From: Hyphomicrobiales bacterium
GTDB taxonomy: Bacteria; Pseudomonadota; Alphaproteobacteria; Rhizobiales; Rhizobiaceae
Direction of reading: 5' to 3'
NCBI GenBank assembly: GCA_900469445.1
Contig: UBXM01000001.1
Location: 495,724 to 559,723, forward strand
Length of the DNA stretch: 64,000 bases
The position numbers and the translations under genes were made by a program. The notes beneath the pieces were generated by a model that was not told the origin of the DNA, did no database searches, and saw nothing but the letters and a program-made list of their open reading frames with translations. This document shows, one piece after another, positions 16,117-25,012 of this stretch; positions within the stretch are counted from its first letter, which is position 1, and every line of letters starts with the position of its first letter.

Positions 16117-17238
16117 TCATGACTGCAACGCCGACTGCTGCACGGCCCCGACAACGGAAGCGCTGTTTCCGTCCAGATTGCGATCCGTGCGGACTTTCGG
16201 CAGCGCATGCGGATATTCCCGCTGAATGAACTCCACCAGCTTCTCGCGTACCTCGCAGCGAATATCGAAGACCTTCGGCGCACTGGTGGATGATGCGAGA
16301 ATACGCATCTCCATGACATTTTCGCGGAAATCGGTCACCTGCACCGCGACCACCTTCCTGTCCCAGAGAGGCGATGCGGCAACGATCTCCTCCACCTTCT
16401 TGCGCACCACCGAGACCGGGATCGTATAGTCGAGATAGATCATCACGGTGCCGATCAGCGCCGAGCTTTCACGCGTCCAGTTCTGGAACGGGTTTTCGAT
16501 GAAATAGGAAAGCGGCAGGATCATCCGCCGCCAATCCCACAATTTGACCACCACATAGGTCGAGGTGATCTCCTCGACATTGCCCCACTCGCCTTCGACG
16601 ATCAGCGCATCATCGATGCGGATCGGCTGGGTGATCGCCAGCTGAATCCCGGCAAATATGTTCTTCAGCATCGGCTGCAGCGCGAGACCGAGGACGATAC
16701 CGGCGACACCCGCCGAGGCAAGAACGCTGACGCCATATTGCTGCACCGCCGGAAAGGTCATCAGCATGGCGGCGATCGTCAAAACGATGATCATTGCCCC
16801 GGCAATCCGTTCCGCGATCCGCGATTGGGTAACGTGAGTGCGCGCCAGAAGGTTGTCTTCCGCGTCCAGCTTGAAGCGGCGCAGATAGACCGTCATCCAG
16901 ATATGCAGCGCCGCTTTCGCCGACCAGCCGACAACGAGAATGAAGCCGATCAGCAGGATATGGCGGATGATCTCTGCCGGACGCGGCGCAAGCGGGGCGA
17001 TATTGGCGGCAAAGGACAGCGTGAAGATCAGGATGGCGAACCACAACGGCCGCCGCCCACGCGACACGACCGATCGCCAGAACAAATCCTTGTTCTCCAC
17101 CACCCGCGTCAGGATGCGGAAAGCGAGCCGGTGAACGGCAAGGCCGATCACGATCGCGGCAGCAATCACGCCGAGACTCACCATCCAGTTTGGCAGCCAA
17201 TCTGTATATTGCCGGAATTCTGCGATAAACTGGTCCAT
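16117..17238 (-). CDS. Small-conductance mechanosensitive channel (MscS family)
   Basis: Inner-membrane channel of 373 residues that would release solutes under hypo-osmotic stress. Four or five hydrophobic helices occupy residues 15-200; the last one (VLASAGVAGIVLGLALQPMLKNIFAGIQLAI) is the glycine/alanine-rich pore helix typical of MscS, and it is followed by the soluble beta domain with QPIRIDDALIVEGEWGNVEEI. It may be a non-canonical paralogue, since the C-terminus is short. Single gene, divergent from the DUF1810 gene. Confidence 0.85.
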   Translation of the reverse strand: MDQFIAEFRQYTDWLPNWMVSLGVIAAAIVIGLAVHRLAFRILTRVVENKDLFWRSVVSRGRRPLWFAILIFTLSFAANIAPLAPRPAEIIRHILLIGFILVVGWSAKAALHIWMTVYLRRFKLDAEDNLLARTHVTQSRIAERIAGAMIIVLTIAAMLMTFPAVQQYGVSVLASAGVAGIVLGLALQPMLKNIFAGIQLAITQPIRIDDALIVEGEWGNVEEITSTYVVVKLWDWRRMILPLSYFIENPFQNWTRESSALIGTVMIYLDYTIPVSVVRKKVEEIVAASPLWDRKVVAVQVTDFRENVMEMRILASSTSAPKVFDIRCEVREKLVEFIQREYPHALPKVRTDRNLDGNSASVVGAVQQSALQS

Positions 17239-17336
17239 TCAACCGCAGTTAGGGTGCGGCGCAACATAAAAAAGTGCAGCCGCAAAAATATCATCTTTCT
17301 CCGACTTCATGCCGCAATTGGGGTGAGGAGCGATTC

Positions 17337-17771
17337 ATGAACGAACAATTTGTCCCTTTTGATCTGACCCGCTTTGTCGAGGCGCAGGCATCGATCTACA
17401 ATCAGGTCATCGCCGAACTGCGTGACGGGCAGAAGCGAAGCCATTGGATGTGGTACATATTTCCGCAGCTCACCGGCCTTGGCGCCTCATCCATGTCGCA
17501 GCGTTTCGCCATTCGCTCACGCGCCGAAGCCATCGCCTATCTCGAACACCCGCTGCTCGGCTGGCGGCTTGGCGAATGTACCGCTGTCATGCTCGGGCAT
17601 GAGGGGCGTAGCGCCGGCGACATCCTGGGTGCGACGGATGAGCTGAAGTTCAGAAGCTCGATGACCCTTTTCCATCTGGTCAGCGAAAAGGGCTCGCCTT
17701 ATGAGCGAGCCCTTCATGTCTTCTATAAAGGGGAGCACGACGGCAGGACCGCCGAACTCCTTAAGTTTTAA
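17337..17771 (+). CDS. DUF1810 family protein
   Basis: A 144-residue soluble protein with the DUF1810 pattern: FDLTRFVEAQ, SHWMWYIFPQ and the FRSSMTLFHL segment. The family has no defined function. GAGGAG precedes the ATG at 17337. The 3' part of its coding sequence contains a perfect inverted repeat (17688-17714) that looks like the terminator of the convergent Tim44-like gene. Confidence 0.8.
   Translation: MNEQFVPFDLTRFVEAQASIYNQVIAELRDGQKRSHWMWYIFPQLTGLGASSMSQRFAIRSRAEAIAYLEHPLLGWRLGECTAVMLGHEGRSAGDILGATDELKFRSSMTLFHLVSEKGSPYERALHVFYKGEHDGRTAELLKF
17688..17714 (-). terminator. Terminator of the Tim44-like gene embedded in the DUF1810 coding region
   Basis: A perfect 10-bp stem, AAGGGCTCGC with GCGAGCCCTT around seven bases. 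On the minus strand it is followed by TTTTCG, and it lies about 63 bases beyond the Tim44-like stop codon, although it is coding sequence on the plus strand. Confidence 0.6.
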
Positions 17772-17776
17772 GCGCC

Positions 17777-18862
17777 TCAGGCAGCAGACTGGATTGCCGA
17801 GAGCTTCCAGTCATTGGCCGGCTTGCGCACGAAGGTCCAGACTTCCACCGTTTCGGTAACTGCATTCGGATCGCCTTCGGCAACTTCACCGGTATTGCGA
17901 TCACGCAGGAAGTCGATCGAGGAATAACGCATCGCAACGGTCGCGTATTCCTGGCCGTTTTCGCGCCAGGATTCGGCAAGGTCGCCCTGCAGCAGCGTGA
18001 CGTCGCGAACTTCGTTCTTCACGCCATTGGTTGCGTTTTCGCCCAGCTCCTCAGCGAGGTAGGACATGGCTTCCGGCGTCGTGAGGTCACGAAGCTTGGC
18101 GTAATTCTCGTCAGCATAGGCGCCCTGCACCTCGGTCAGCAGCTTTTCGAACTGGCTGAGGTCGCGGTTGGTGATACCGATCTCGTCGGTATCCTGGCCT
18201 GCCTGACGCGGAGCAGCTGCCTGCTGGCCAGCGCCGAAACCGGCAGCACCGGCGCCAGCGCCGATCTTCGGAATCTGGAAGCCGCCCTGGTTCTGCTGCG
18301 GCGCCTGATAGGCGTTGTTCTGGCCCTGGCTGAAACCATCATTGCCGTTACCGCCATTGCCGTAAGCGCGGGAATTGCCGGCCGGGCCAGCTGCCTGTTG
18401 CTGCTGGCGACGGGCGAAGAAGCGGAAGGCAAGCATCGCAAGACCGGCGATCAGGGCGATCTGCAGCAGCATGCCGAAGAAGCCGGCCATGCCACCGAAG
18501 CCACCACCCATCAGCATGCCGAACAGGCCGCCGAGAGCCAGACCACCGAGGATGCCGCCAAACATACCGCCGAACATGCCGGGGCGACGCTGCTGCTGAG
18601 CGGCCTGCGCACCCATGCCGTTGGCCGGGCTTGCAGCGTTCTGCTGCGTATTCGGGGTCATCGAACGATTGATGCCGCCGGCTGCGCCCGGTGCCGTGTT
18701 CGTGGTCGGCGGAGCCGCGAATGTACGGGTACCGCGGCTACCGAAGCTCGAACCACCGCCGGCACGACGCGCTTCCGCGAAATCGACGGCTGTTAGCGAA
18801 ACTGCCATTCCGATCGCTGCGATCGCGAAGAGTTTCTGGAAACGCCGAAGCTTGAACAACAT
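17777..18862 (-). CDS. Tim44-like domain protein, membrane anchored
   Basis: A 361-residue protein: a signal or anchor segment at residues 8-28, a low-complexity Gln/Asn/Gly/Ala linker, a Met/Gly-rich hydrophobic stretch (about 95-145, GGMFGGILGGLALGGLFGM and following) likely spanning the membrane, then a C-terminal Tim44/MBA1-like domain from about residue 235 (ITNRDLSQFEKLLTEVQGAY). The function in bacteria is unclear; roles in envelope protein handling are assumed from the mitochondrial import homologue. AGGAG precedes the ATG at 18862. Confidence 0.85.
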   Translation of the reverse strand: MLFKLRRFQKLFAIAAIGMAVSLTAVDFAEARRAGGGSSFGSRGTRTFAAPPTTNTAPGAAGGINRSMTPNTQQNAASPANGMGAQAAQQQRRPGMFGGMFGGILGGLALGGLFGMLMGGGFGGMAGFFGMLLQIALIAGLAMLAFRFFARRQQQQAAGPAGNSRAYGNGGNGNDGFSQGQNNAYQAPQQNQGGFQIPKIGAGAGAAGFGAGQQAAAPRQAGQDTDEIGITNRDLSQFEKLLTEVQGAYADENYAKLRDLTTPEAMSYLAEELGENATNGVKNEVRDVTLLQGDLAESWRENGQEYATVAMRYSSIDFLRDRNTGEVAEGDPNAVTETVEVWTFVRKPANDWKLSAIQSAA

Positions 18863-19152
18863 CAATTTCTCCTCTGGCCGCCCTATGCGGTCCGTGACCC
18901 TGATATGGGGAGCCCTGACGGAAATTTTAGGACCCTCCGTCATTTTTCCCGCTTTAGTAGCTACAGAAATTAAGGACGGGAGCCAATTGACGCAAATACA
19001 ACCAGAGGGAGTTTTCGACCCGCAGTCGATCACATAATCGTCAGCAGGGACAGAAAGGGCCGGTCGCATGTCGCTCCCGGCCCATTTCTGCATCTTTCCT
19101 GGGAGGAAATCTGGTCTAATGCGGAGAATTATACGGCCCCTCCGGCCGAAGG

Positions 19153-19935
19153 TCACGCCTTACCTGCCCTGCTGACAATCAGTCGCAGCGAACCCTCGAA
19201 AAACGGCTGAGACCGCAACGCCTTGTGACGGGTATCCCACGCACCGTCCGCCAGATCGCTGCTCAACGTTTCGGCAAAACGCTGTTCTATGGCAGGGTCG
19301 ACGAAGCTCCAGGCGGAGTTTGCCAGCCGCGCGCCGGGGTCCAGCAGTTTCTCAGGCCGTCCGTAATAAGCCTCGCTGAAGCCATCGGTGCAATGAAGGG
19401 GAATAGGCACCGGCAGGATATCGACTTGTCCCAGCGTCTCGGCAATCGCATCCATCGTCGGGTACCGCCGCGCCTCGACCGCAATCATCTCCGGTGCGTA
19501 GTCGTTCAGCCACGAGCGATCGAGCGCCTGCGGATCGCAGGAAAGAATGACAACCGGCCCCCGCGTGACCCGGCGCATTTCGGCAAGTCCCGCTGCAAGA
19601 TCCGACCATTGATGAACGGAAAATGTCGTCATGCTCGCATCGAAACTCTCGTCGGAGAAAGGCAGGCGTTCGGCAACCGCATCGATCGCGACCGGCAAAT
19701 GCGCTGGACGCTGGGCGCGCATCGAGGCCGATGGCTCGACCGCCGTTACCTGACGATCGACTGGCTCATAGGAACCGGCCCCTGCCCCGACATTCAACAC
19801 CGTGCGGGCCTCACCCAAGGCCTTGGCGATGAAGTCTGCAATATGCGGGTCGGGCTGCCGGTAACTGACATATCCCTTGCCGATCACGCCGTAATTGGCG
19901 TCACCCGCGCTGCCATCCTGATGCCGTTCGCTCAC
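19153..19935 (-). CDS. Class I SAM-dependent methyltransferase (type 11)
   Basis: A 260-residue soluble protein with the Methyltransf_11 pattern: VLNVGAGAGSYEP (residues 47-59, SAM glycine loop), VTAVEPSASMRAQ (motif II), LPFSDESFDASMTTFSVHQW (motif near residue 92) and MRRVTRGPVVILSCDP. The acceptor substrate is unknown. It is divergent from a LysR regulator 139 bases away, and such regulators often control the divergently transcribed neighbour. Confidence 0.8.
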   Translation of the reverse strand: MSERHQDGSAGDANYGVIGKGYVSYRQPDPHIADFIAKALGEARTVLNVGAGAGSYEPVDRQVTAVEPSASMRAQRPAHLPVAIDAVAERLPFSDESFDASMTTFSVHQWSDLAAGLAEMRRVTRGPVVILSCDPQALDRSWLNDYAPEMIAVEARRYPTMDAIAETLGQVDILPVPIPLHCTDGFSEAYYGRPEKLLDPGARLANSAWSFVDPAIEQRFAETLSSDLADGAWDTRHKALRSQPFFEGSLRLIVSRAGKA

Positions 19936-20074
19936 GATCCATTCCCTTCAGATATTCGAAGAACGCAGCGCCATGTTCCCTGGACGCGCATCCGGTTTCG
20001 ATGCGGCGAAAAAAACCTATTTCTCACCGCAGCAAAATCGATATGTTCGCACAACCATTGTTCGGAAAATGCAC

Positions 20075-20962
20075 ATGGCAAGACGCATCCCCTCACTCAA
20101 TGCATTGCGGGCGTTCGAGGCCGCCGGCAGGCAAGGTCGCATGACCCTGGCCGCGGACGAGCTCAATGTGACGCACAGCGCGATCAGCCGGCAGATCAAA
20201 CATCTGGAAGCCGTGCTCGGCGTACCGCTGTTCGAAGGGCCGAAAAACAACCTGAGGCTCACCGAAGCAGGGACAAGCTTACTTGCCAGCCTGGGCAGCG
20301 CCTTCGACCAGATCGACGCCTCGGTGCGGCTGGTTGCCGATACCGAGGACGGTGCGCTGGACATTTCCTGCCCCGGCACGTTTTCGATGCGTTGGCTGAT
20401 CCCGCGGCTCTATCGTTTTCAGGCGGAACATCCGCAAATCGAAGTGCGCCTGACCGCTTCCTCCCGCCCGGTCGATTTCGACCGGGATGGTTTTGACGTG
20501 GCTATCCGCGTCGGCGATCCGCCTTGGCCGAAAGGCGGCGAGGTTGTGCCGTTGTTTCCCGAACAGACCGGACTGGTGCTGGCGCCGCCGCTTTTGCAAA
20601 CCACGGCGGGTGACTTCAGCGGCCTGGCGCAACTGCATACACGCACCCGACCACGTGCCTGGGAAAACTGGCGCACACGTTCGGGCCGGACGGTGGGCAC
20701 CGGACCCCGACTGGATTACGAGCATTTCTATTTCATGCTGGAAGCGGCTCGCGCCGGGCTTGGCGTCTGCGTGGCGCCATGGCCCTATGTGATCGACGAC
20801 ATCAATGCCGGGCGCCTGACGGCTCCATTTGGTTTTACCGATAGCGGCCATCATTACGTGGCGTTGCGCCGGGATAGGCGCAACCGCAAGGCCAGCCTGT
20901 TCTGCTCCTGGCTGCGGCAGGAGGCGGACGCGTTTTCGGCGACCCATCCCGCGCTGCGATAA
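20075..20962 (+). CDS. LysR-family transcriptional regulator (GcvA-like)
   Basis: DNA-binding regulator of about 295 residues. The N-terminal winged helix-turn-helix carries RIPSLNALRAFEAAGRQGR and ELNVTHSAISRQIKHLE; the LysR substrate domain follows from residue 90. ATG 20075 (MARRIPSL) is chosen as in GcvA-type members; an ATG two codons upstream is equally open. The divergent methyltransferase gene is the most likely target, by inference. The inducer is unknown. Confidence 0.85.
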   Translation: MARRIPSLNALRAFEAAGRQGRMTLAADELNVTHSAISRQIKHLEAVLGVPLFEGPKNNLRLTEAGTSLLASLGSAFDQIDASVRLVADTEDGALDISCPGTFSMRWLIPRLYRFQAEHPQIEVRLTASSRPVDFDRDGFDVAIRVGDPPWPKGGEVVPLFPEQTGLVLAPPLLQTTAGDFSGLAQLHTRTRPRAWENWRTRSGRTVGTGPRLDYEHFYFMLEAARAGLGVCVAPWPYVIDDINAGRLTAPFGFTDSGHHYVALRRDRRNRKASLFCSWLRQEADAFSATHPALR

Positions 20963-20968
20963 CGCAGA

Positions 20969-20995
20969 AAGGCCCGGCGCGATGCACCGGACCTT
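20969..20995. terminator. Hairpin between lysR and serA
   Basis: AAGG-c-CCGG pairs with CCGG-a-CCTT around a 9-base loop. It sits between convergent genes, six bases after the LysR stop, with only a weak T-rich tail. Confidence 0.45.
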
Positions 20996-21045
20996 CCCTT
21001 CACCCCTCGGTGGTTCTTGCTTTTATTCCGAGTATAGCCGGCCGC

Positions 21046-22641
21046 TTATTCGACGTTGAACACCAGCGGACGGGCCTGGCGAATTGCCGGGTTTGCCGTC
21101 AGCTGCGCGAGAACATCTTCCGATACGGGTGCATCGACATAGAGCAACGCGATCGCATCGCCGCCTTCCTTGTCGCGGCCAAGCTGGAAGTTGGCGATGT
21201 TGACGCCGGCATTACCAAGCGTCATGCCGATGAAACCGATCATGCCGGGAACGTCGGTGTTGGAGATGTAGACCATGTTGGCGCCGACATCGGCATCCAT
21301 GTTGATGCCCTTGATCTGGATGAAGCGCGGCTTGCCGTCGGAGAAGACCGTGCCGGCAACCGAGCGGGTCTGCTTGTCGGTCTTGACCGTCAGCTTGATG
21401 TAGCCGTCGTAGACGCCGGTCTTGTCGCGCTTGACCTCGGAAAGGACGATGCCCTTTTCCTTGATCATGATCGGTGCCGAAACCATGTTGACATCGGCCA
21501 CTTGGTTGCGGATCAGGCCGGCGAGCAGTGCGGAAGTGAGCGCACGGGTGTTCATGCTGGCGGTCTGGCCATCGAACAGGATCTCGATTTCCTTGATCGG
21601 ATCATCCGAAACGCCGCCGACAAAGGCGCCCAGAACATCGGCGAGCTTGATGAACGGCTTCAGGATCGGCGCTTCTTCAGCGGTGATCGACGGCATGTTG
21701 ATGGCGTTGGAAACGGCACCCTTGACGAGGTAGTCCGACATCTGTTCGGCGACCTGAAGAGCGACGTTTTCCTGCGCTTCCGTGGTGGAAGCGCCCAGAT
21801 GCGGCGTGCAGACGACATTCGGCAGGCCGAAGAGCGGGCTTTCCGTGGCAGGCTCGACGGCGAACACGTCGAAACCGGCACCGGCGACATGGCCGGACTT
21901 GATGGCTTCGGCCAGCGCCTCTTCATCGACCAGACCGCCGCGGGCGCAGTTGACGATACGGACGCCCTTCTTGGTCTTGGCGAGGTTTTCAGCGCCGAGG
22001 ATGCCGCGAGTCTTGTCGGTCATCGGCACATGCAGGGTAATGAAATCGGCACGCGGCAGAAGCTCGTCCAGCTCGACCTTTTCGACGCCCATTTCCTGCG
22101 CGCGTTCAGCCGACAGGAAGGGATCGTAGGCGATGACATGCATGCCAAGGCCGATGGCCTTCTTGCAGACGATGCCGCCGATATTGCCGGCGCCGATGAC
22201 GCCGAGCGTCTTGCCGGTGATTTCGACACCCATGAATTTCGACTTTTCCCACTTGCCGGCCTGCGTGGAAGCATCGGCGGCGGGCAGCTGGCGGGCAACG
22301 GCGAACATCAGTGCGATGGCGTGTTCGGCCGTCGTGATCGAGTTGCCGAACGGCGTATTCATCACGATGATACCGCGCTTCGACGCAGCCGGAATATCGA
22401 CATTGTCGACACCGATACCGGCGCGGCCGATGACTTTCAGGTTGGTCGCGGCGGCGATCAGCTTTTCGGTCGCCTTGGTGGCCGAACGGATGGCGAGGCC
22501 GTCATAGTTGCCGATGATTTCGGCGAGCTTGTCCTTGTCCTTGCCGAGCTTCGGCTGGAAATCGACCTCTACGCCGCGGTCGCGGAAGATCTGGACGGCG
22601 GTTTCAGACAGTTCGTCGGATACGAGTACGCGAGGTGCCAT
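21046..22641 (-). CDS. serA: D-3-phosphoglycerate dehydrogenase SerA
   Basis: First step of serine synthesis: 3-phosphoglycerate to 3-phosphohydroxypyruvate with NAD. The 531-residue long form has a substrate domain, a Rossmann NAD domain (GKTLGVIGAGNIGGIV near residue 147), the D-2-hydroxyacid signature around GGLVDEEALAEAI, an intervening domain and a C-terminal ACT domain (PGMIGFIGMTLGNAGVNIANF). It lies 80 bases downstream of serC on the same strand, so they are likely co-transcribed from the serC promoter. Confidence 0.95.
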   Translation of the reverse strand: MAPRVLVSDELSETAVQIFRDRGVEVDFQPKLGKDKDKLAEIIGNYDGLAIRSATKATEKLIAAATNLKVIGRAGIGVDNVDIPAASKRGIIVMNTPFGNSITTAEHAIALMFAVARQLPAADASTQAGKWEKSKFMGVEITGKTLGVIGAGNIGGIVCKKAIGLGMHVIAYDPFLSAERAQEMGVEKVELDELLPRADFITLHVPMTDKTRGILGAENLAKTKKGVRIVNCARGGLVDEEALAEAIKSGHVAGAGFDVFAVEPATESPLFGLPNVVCTPHLGASTTEAQENVALQVAEQMSDYLVKGAVSNAINMPSITAEEAPILKPFIKLADVLGAFVGGVSDDPIKEIEILFDGQTASMNTRALTSALLAGLIRNQVADVNMVSAPIMIKEKGIVLSEVKRDKTGVYDGYIKLTVKTDKQTRSVAGTVFSDGKPRFIQIKGINMDADVGANMVYISNTDVPGMIGFIGMTLGNAGVNIANFQLGRDKEGGDAIALLYVDAPVSEDVLAQLTANPAIRQARPLVFNVE

Positions 22642-22721
22642 GAAATGGGCTCCCTTGAAATGGGTTCAGTCTCTGAATGCGGGGATGAAACGGTCCCACA
22701 TTCGTGGGACCGGAAATCAAA

Positions 22722-23903
22722 TCAGGCGGCGGCCTTGTTGAGCGCGGCCTTCTGCGTTTCGAACGCGTAGGCGAGCCAAGGCATAAGAGCCTTCATATCG
22801 GCTTCCTCGATCGTGGCGCCGGCCCAGATGCGAAGACCGGACGGGGCATCGCGGTAAGCGCCGATATCGAAAGCAACGCCTTCCTTTTCGAGGATGGAGG
22901 TCACGCCCTTGGCGAAAGCAGCCTGCGCATCGGCATCGAGAGCGGCGATGTCAGCATCGACGATCTTCAGGCAGACGGACGTGTTGGACCGGGTCTCATC
23001 GACCTGCGCCAGATTGGCGATCCAGTCGTTCGCGGCGACGAAATCGAAGATGACCTTGGCATTGGCATCGGCGCGGCCGATCAGGCCCTTGAGGCCGCCG
23101 ACCGTCTTTGCCCATTCCAGCGCATCGATATAGTCCTCGACGCAGAGCATCGAAGGCGTGTTGATCGTTTCGCCCTTGAATATACCTTCAGACAGCTTGC
23201 CGCCCGAGGTCATGCGGAAGATCTTCGGCAGCGGCCATGCCGGAACATAGGTGGTCAGGCGCTCGACGGCACGCGGCGACAGGATGATCATGCCATGACC
23301 GCCCTCGCCGCCCAGAACCTTCTGCCAGGAGAAGGTGGTCACGTCGAGCTTGGCAAAATCCAGATCCTGCGCGAATGCTGCAGAAGTGGCGTCGCAGATG
23401 GTCAGGCCCTTGCGGTCTGCCGGAATGAAATCGGCATTGGCAACGCGCACACCCGAAGTCGTGCCGTTCCAGGTGAAGACGACGTCACGGTCGAAATCGA
23501 CTTCGGCAAGGTTCGGAAGGAGACCGTAATCGGCCTCGAACTTGCGAACATCCTTGAGCTTCAGCTGCTTGACGACATCGGTGACCCAGCCGGCACCAAA
23601 GCTTTCCCAGGCAAGCATGTCGACGCCGCGCTCGCCGAGCAGCGACCAGAGCGCCATTTCGACAGCGCCGGTATCGGAAGCGGGAACGATGCCGATGCGG
23701 TAATCCGCCGGAACGTTCAGAATTTCACGGGTAAGATTGATGGCCTGTGCCAGCTTGTCCTTGCCAACTTTGGCGCGGTGCGAACGACCGAGCGGGGCAT
23801 CGGAGAGAGCATCAAGCGACCAACCGGGGCGCTTCGAGCAGGGGCCAGAAGAAAAATGAGCATTATTCGGACGTACGTCCGGCTTCGCGGTGCCATTGGC
23901 CAT
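22722..23903 (-). CDS. serC: Phosphoserine aminotransferase SerC
   Basis: PLP enzyme that converts phosphohydroxypyruvate to phosphoserine, the second serine-pathway step; also used in pyridoxine synthesis. The 393-residue protein has the alphaproteobacterial form: [13 protein letters not shown] at the N-terminus and [16 protein letters not shown] with the PLP-binding lysine near residue 197. ATG 23903 follows GGAAGGG; the longer frame to 23987 covers the leader. A candidate serC leader RNA and a strong promoter lie upstream. Confidence 0.95.
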   Translation of the reverse strand: MANGTAKPDVRPNNAHFSSGPCSKRPGWSLDALSDAPLGRSHRAKVGKDKLAQAINLTREILNVPADYRIGIVPASDTGAVEMALWSLLGERGVDMLAWESFGAGWVTDVVKQLKLKDVRKFEADYGLLPNLAEVDFDRDVVFTWNGTTSGVRVANADFIPADRKGLTICDATSAAFAQDLDFAKLDVTTFSWQKVLGGEGGHGMIILSPRAVERLTTYVPAWPLPKIFRMTSGGKLSEGIFKGETINTPSMLCVEDYIDALEWAKTVGGLKGLIGRADANAKVIFDFVAANDWIANLAQVDETRSNTSVCLKIVDADIAALDADAQAAFAKGVTSILEKEGVAFDIGAYRDAPSGLRIWAGATIEEADMKALMPWLAYAFETQKAALNKAAA

Positions 23904-23910
23904 ATATATA

Positions 23911-23955
23911 CCCTTCCAGGTAATTAGCTCCTCGTTGGGGAGGAGTGTCCCGCTG
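23911..23955 (-). promoter_or_regulatory. Candidate serC leader RNA motif
   Basis: The short 5' leader of serC contains a perfect hairpin, CTCCTC-CCCAAC-GAGGAG (23945-23928), preceded by GCGGGACA and followed by ACCTGGAAGGG next to the start codon. This agrees, from memory, with the serC RNA motif described upstream of alphaproteobacterial serC-serA operons. The mechanism is not established; sequestration of GGAAGGG or attenuation are possible. Confidence 0.6.
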
Positions 23956-23958
23956 ATG

Positions 23959-23987
23959 GGGATATGCCTGTCGCGGCATCCAGTCAA
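23959..23987 (-). promoter_or_regulatory. Sigma-70-type promoter of serC-serA
   Basis: TTGACT (23987-23982) and TATCCC (23964-23959) on the minus strand with a 17-base spacer. The expected start point falls about seven bases on, at the beginning of the leader hairpin element. Confidence 0.65.
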
Positions 23988-24278
23988 GCGGAATATGCGG
24001 AGCTTTGACAGGAGGCTGCTGCACCGATTCTCCCGAATGAATACTCCCGGACAATGCCAGGAAACTACTTGTCCGCAGAAAGGTGCTCCGGAAAATACAT
24101 TAACAAAATTAGATATTTACTTTTTCGATCACGTTTCCGAGAGCGCGATCAAAGCAAAATCCCGAAGAATAAGGCTGGTGGAAATACTTCCCCTATTCCC
24201 GACCCATATGTTGCATTTCTGCAGCAGTATTTTTCTGAGAGTCTTCTTATACGGCGATCCATCATAAAGGAGTACCAC
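23988..24278. other. Intergenic region between serC promoter and the Omp gene
   Basis: Together with the serC leader this makes a gap of about 375 bases. It is AT-richer than its surroundings, especially 24090-24130. I see no convincing gene. It should contain the promoter and a long 5' leader of the outer-membrane protein gene at 24279; TTATAC at 24247-24252 is a possible -10, without a clear -35. Confidence 0.4.
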
Positions 24279-24914
24279 ATGTATAAGACTATCGCTCTGG
24301 CCTCGGCTCTCGCTCTTTCTACCTTTGCTTCGGCCATGGCCGCCGATGCCGTTGACCAGATCCCGGCAGCTCCGGTCGCCGTAGAAACTCCGGCCTTCAG
24401 CTGGACCGGCGTTTACGGTGGTATCCAGGGCGGCGCCGGCTGGCTCGACGGCAAGTTCAGCGACGGCGTAGACAGCGCAAAGCAGGACTTCGACGGCGGC
24501 GTTATCGGCGGCTTCGTCGGGTACAACTGGCAGCTCAGCAACGGCTTCGTTGCCGGTATCGAAGGCGATGTCGATTATAACTTCAACGAGGAAAGTGATT
24601 CCGGCATCGACGTTGGCACGGACTGGGCAGGTTCTGTTCGTGGTCGCGTCGGTTACGCCTTCGACCGCGCCCTGGTTTACGGTGCAGCCGGCTGGACCTT
24701 CACCAACGGCTACGTCGATGGCGCTGGTATCGATGAAAACGAAACCTTCCACGGCTGGACCGTTGGCGCAGGCGTCGATTTCGCCATGACCGACAACATG
24801 TTCCTTCGTGGCGAATACCGCTACAACGACTTCGGCGACAAGGACATCGCACCGGGCCTCAACGCCGATCTCGACCAGCACGTCGTCAAGGTCGGCCTCG
24901 GCGTCAAGTTCTGA
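24279..24914 (+). CDS. Outer-membrane beta-barrel protein, Omp25-like
   Basis: A 211-residue porin-fold protein: signal peptide with likely cleavage after AMA near residue 22, then FSWTGVYGGIQGGAGW, the usual opening of the Omp25/OmpA-like barrel of Rhizobiales, followed by alternating amphipathic strands and a terminal aromatic residue (VGLGVKF), as required for barrel assembly. TAAAGGAG precedes the ATG. A strong terminator follows. It is likely an abundant surface protein. Confidence 0.85.
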   Translation: MYKTIALASALALSTFASAMAADAVDQIPAAPVAVETPAFSWTGVYGGIQGGAGWLDGKFSDGVDSAKQDFDGGVIGGFVGYNWQLSNGFVAGIEGDVDYNFNEESDSGIDVGTDWAGSVRGRVGYAFDRALVYGAAGWTFTNGYVDGAGIDENETFHGWTVGAGVDFAMTDNMFLRGEYRYNDFGDKDIAPGLNADLDQHVVKVGLGVKF

Positions 24915-24933
24915 TCCTTGACCACGGAACTGC

Positions 24934-24961
24934 AAAAGGGGCTCGAAAGAGCCCCTTTTTT
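24934..24961 (+). terminator. Terminator after the Omp25-like gene
   Basis: AAAAGGGGCTC-GAAA-GAGCCCCTTTTTT, an 11-bp perfect stem with a GAAA loop and a run of six T, twenty bases after the stop. Confidence 0.9.
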
Positions 24962-25012
24962 GTGTGAGCGAAAGCAGGATCGCCGGCCCTCACACCGCGC
25001 GCCACGCAAGCT

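Noticed and set aside
21010..22770. Open frame of 586 codons antisense to serA.
   Set aside because: Same shadow effect; serA on the other strand has complete family motifs and the antisense product has none.
22704..23927. Open frame of 407 codons antisense to serC.
   Set aside because: Shadow of a fully recognisable aminotransferase gene; no ribosome site or domain.
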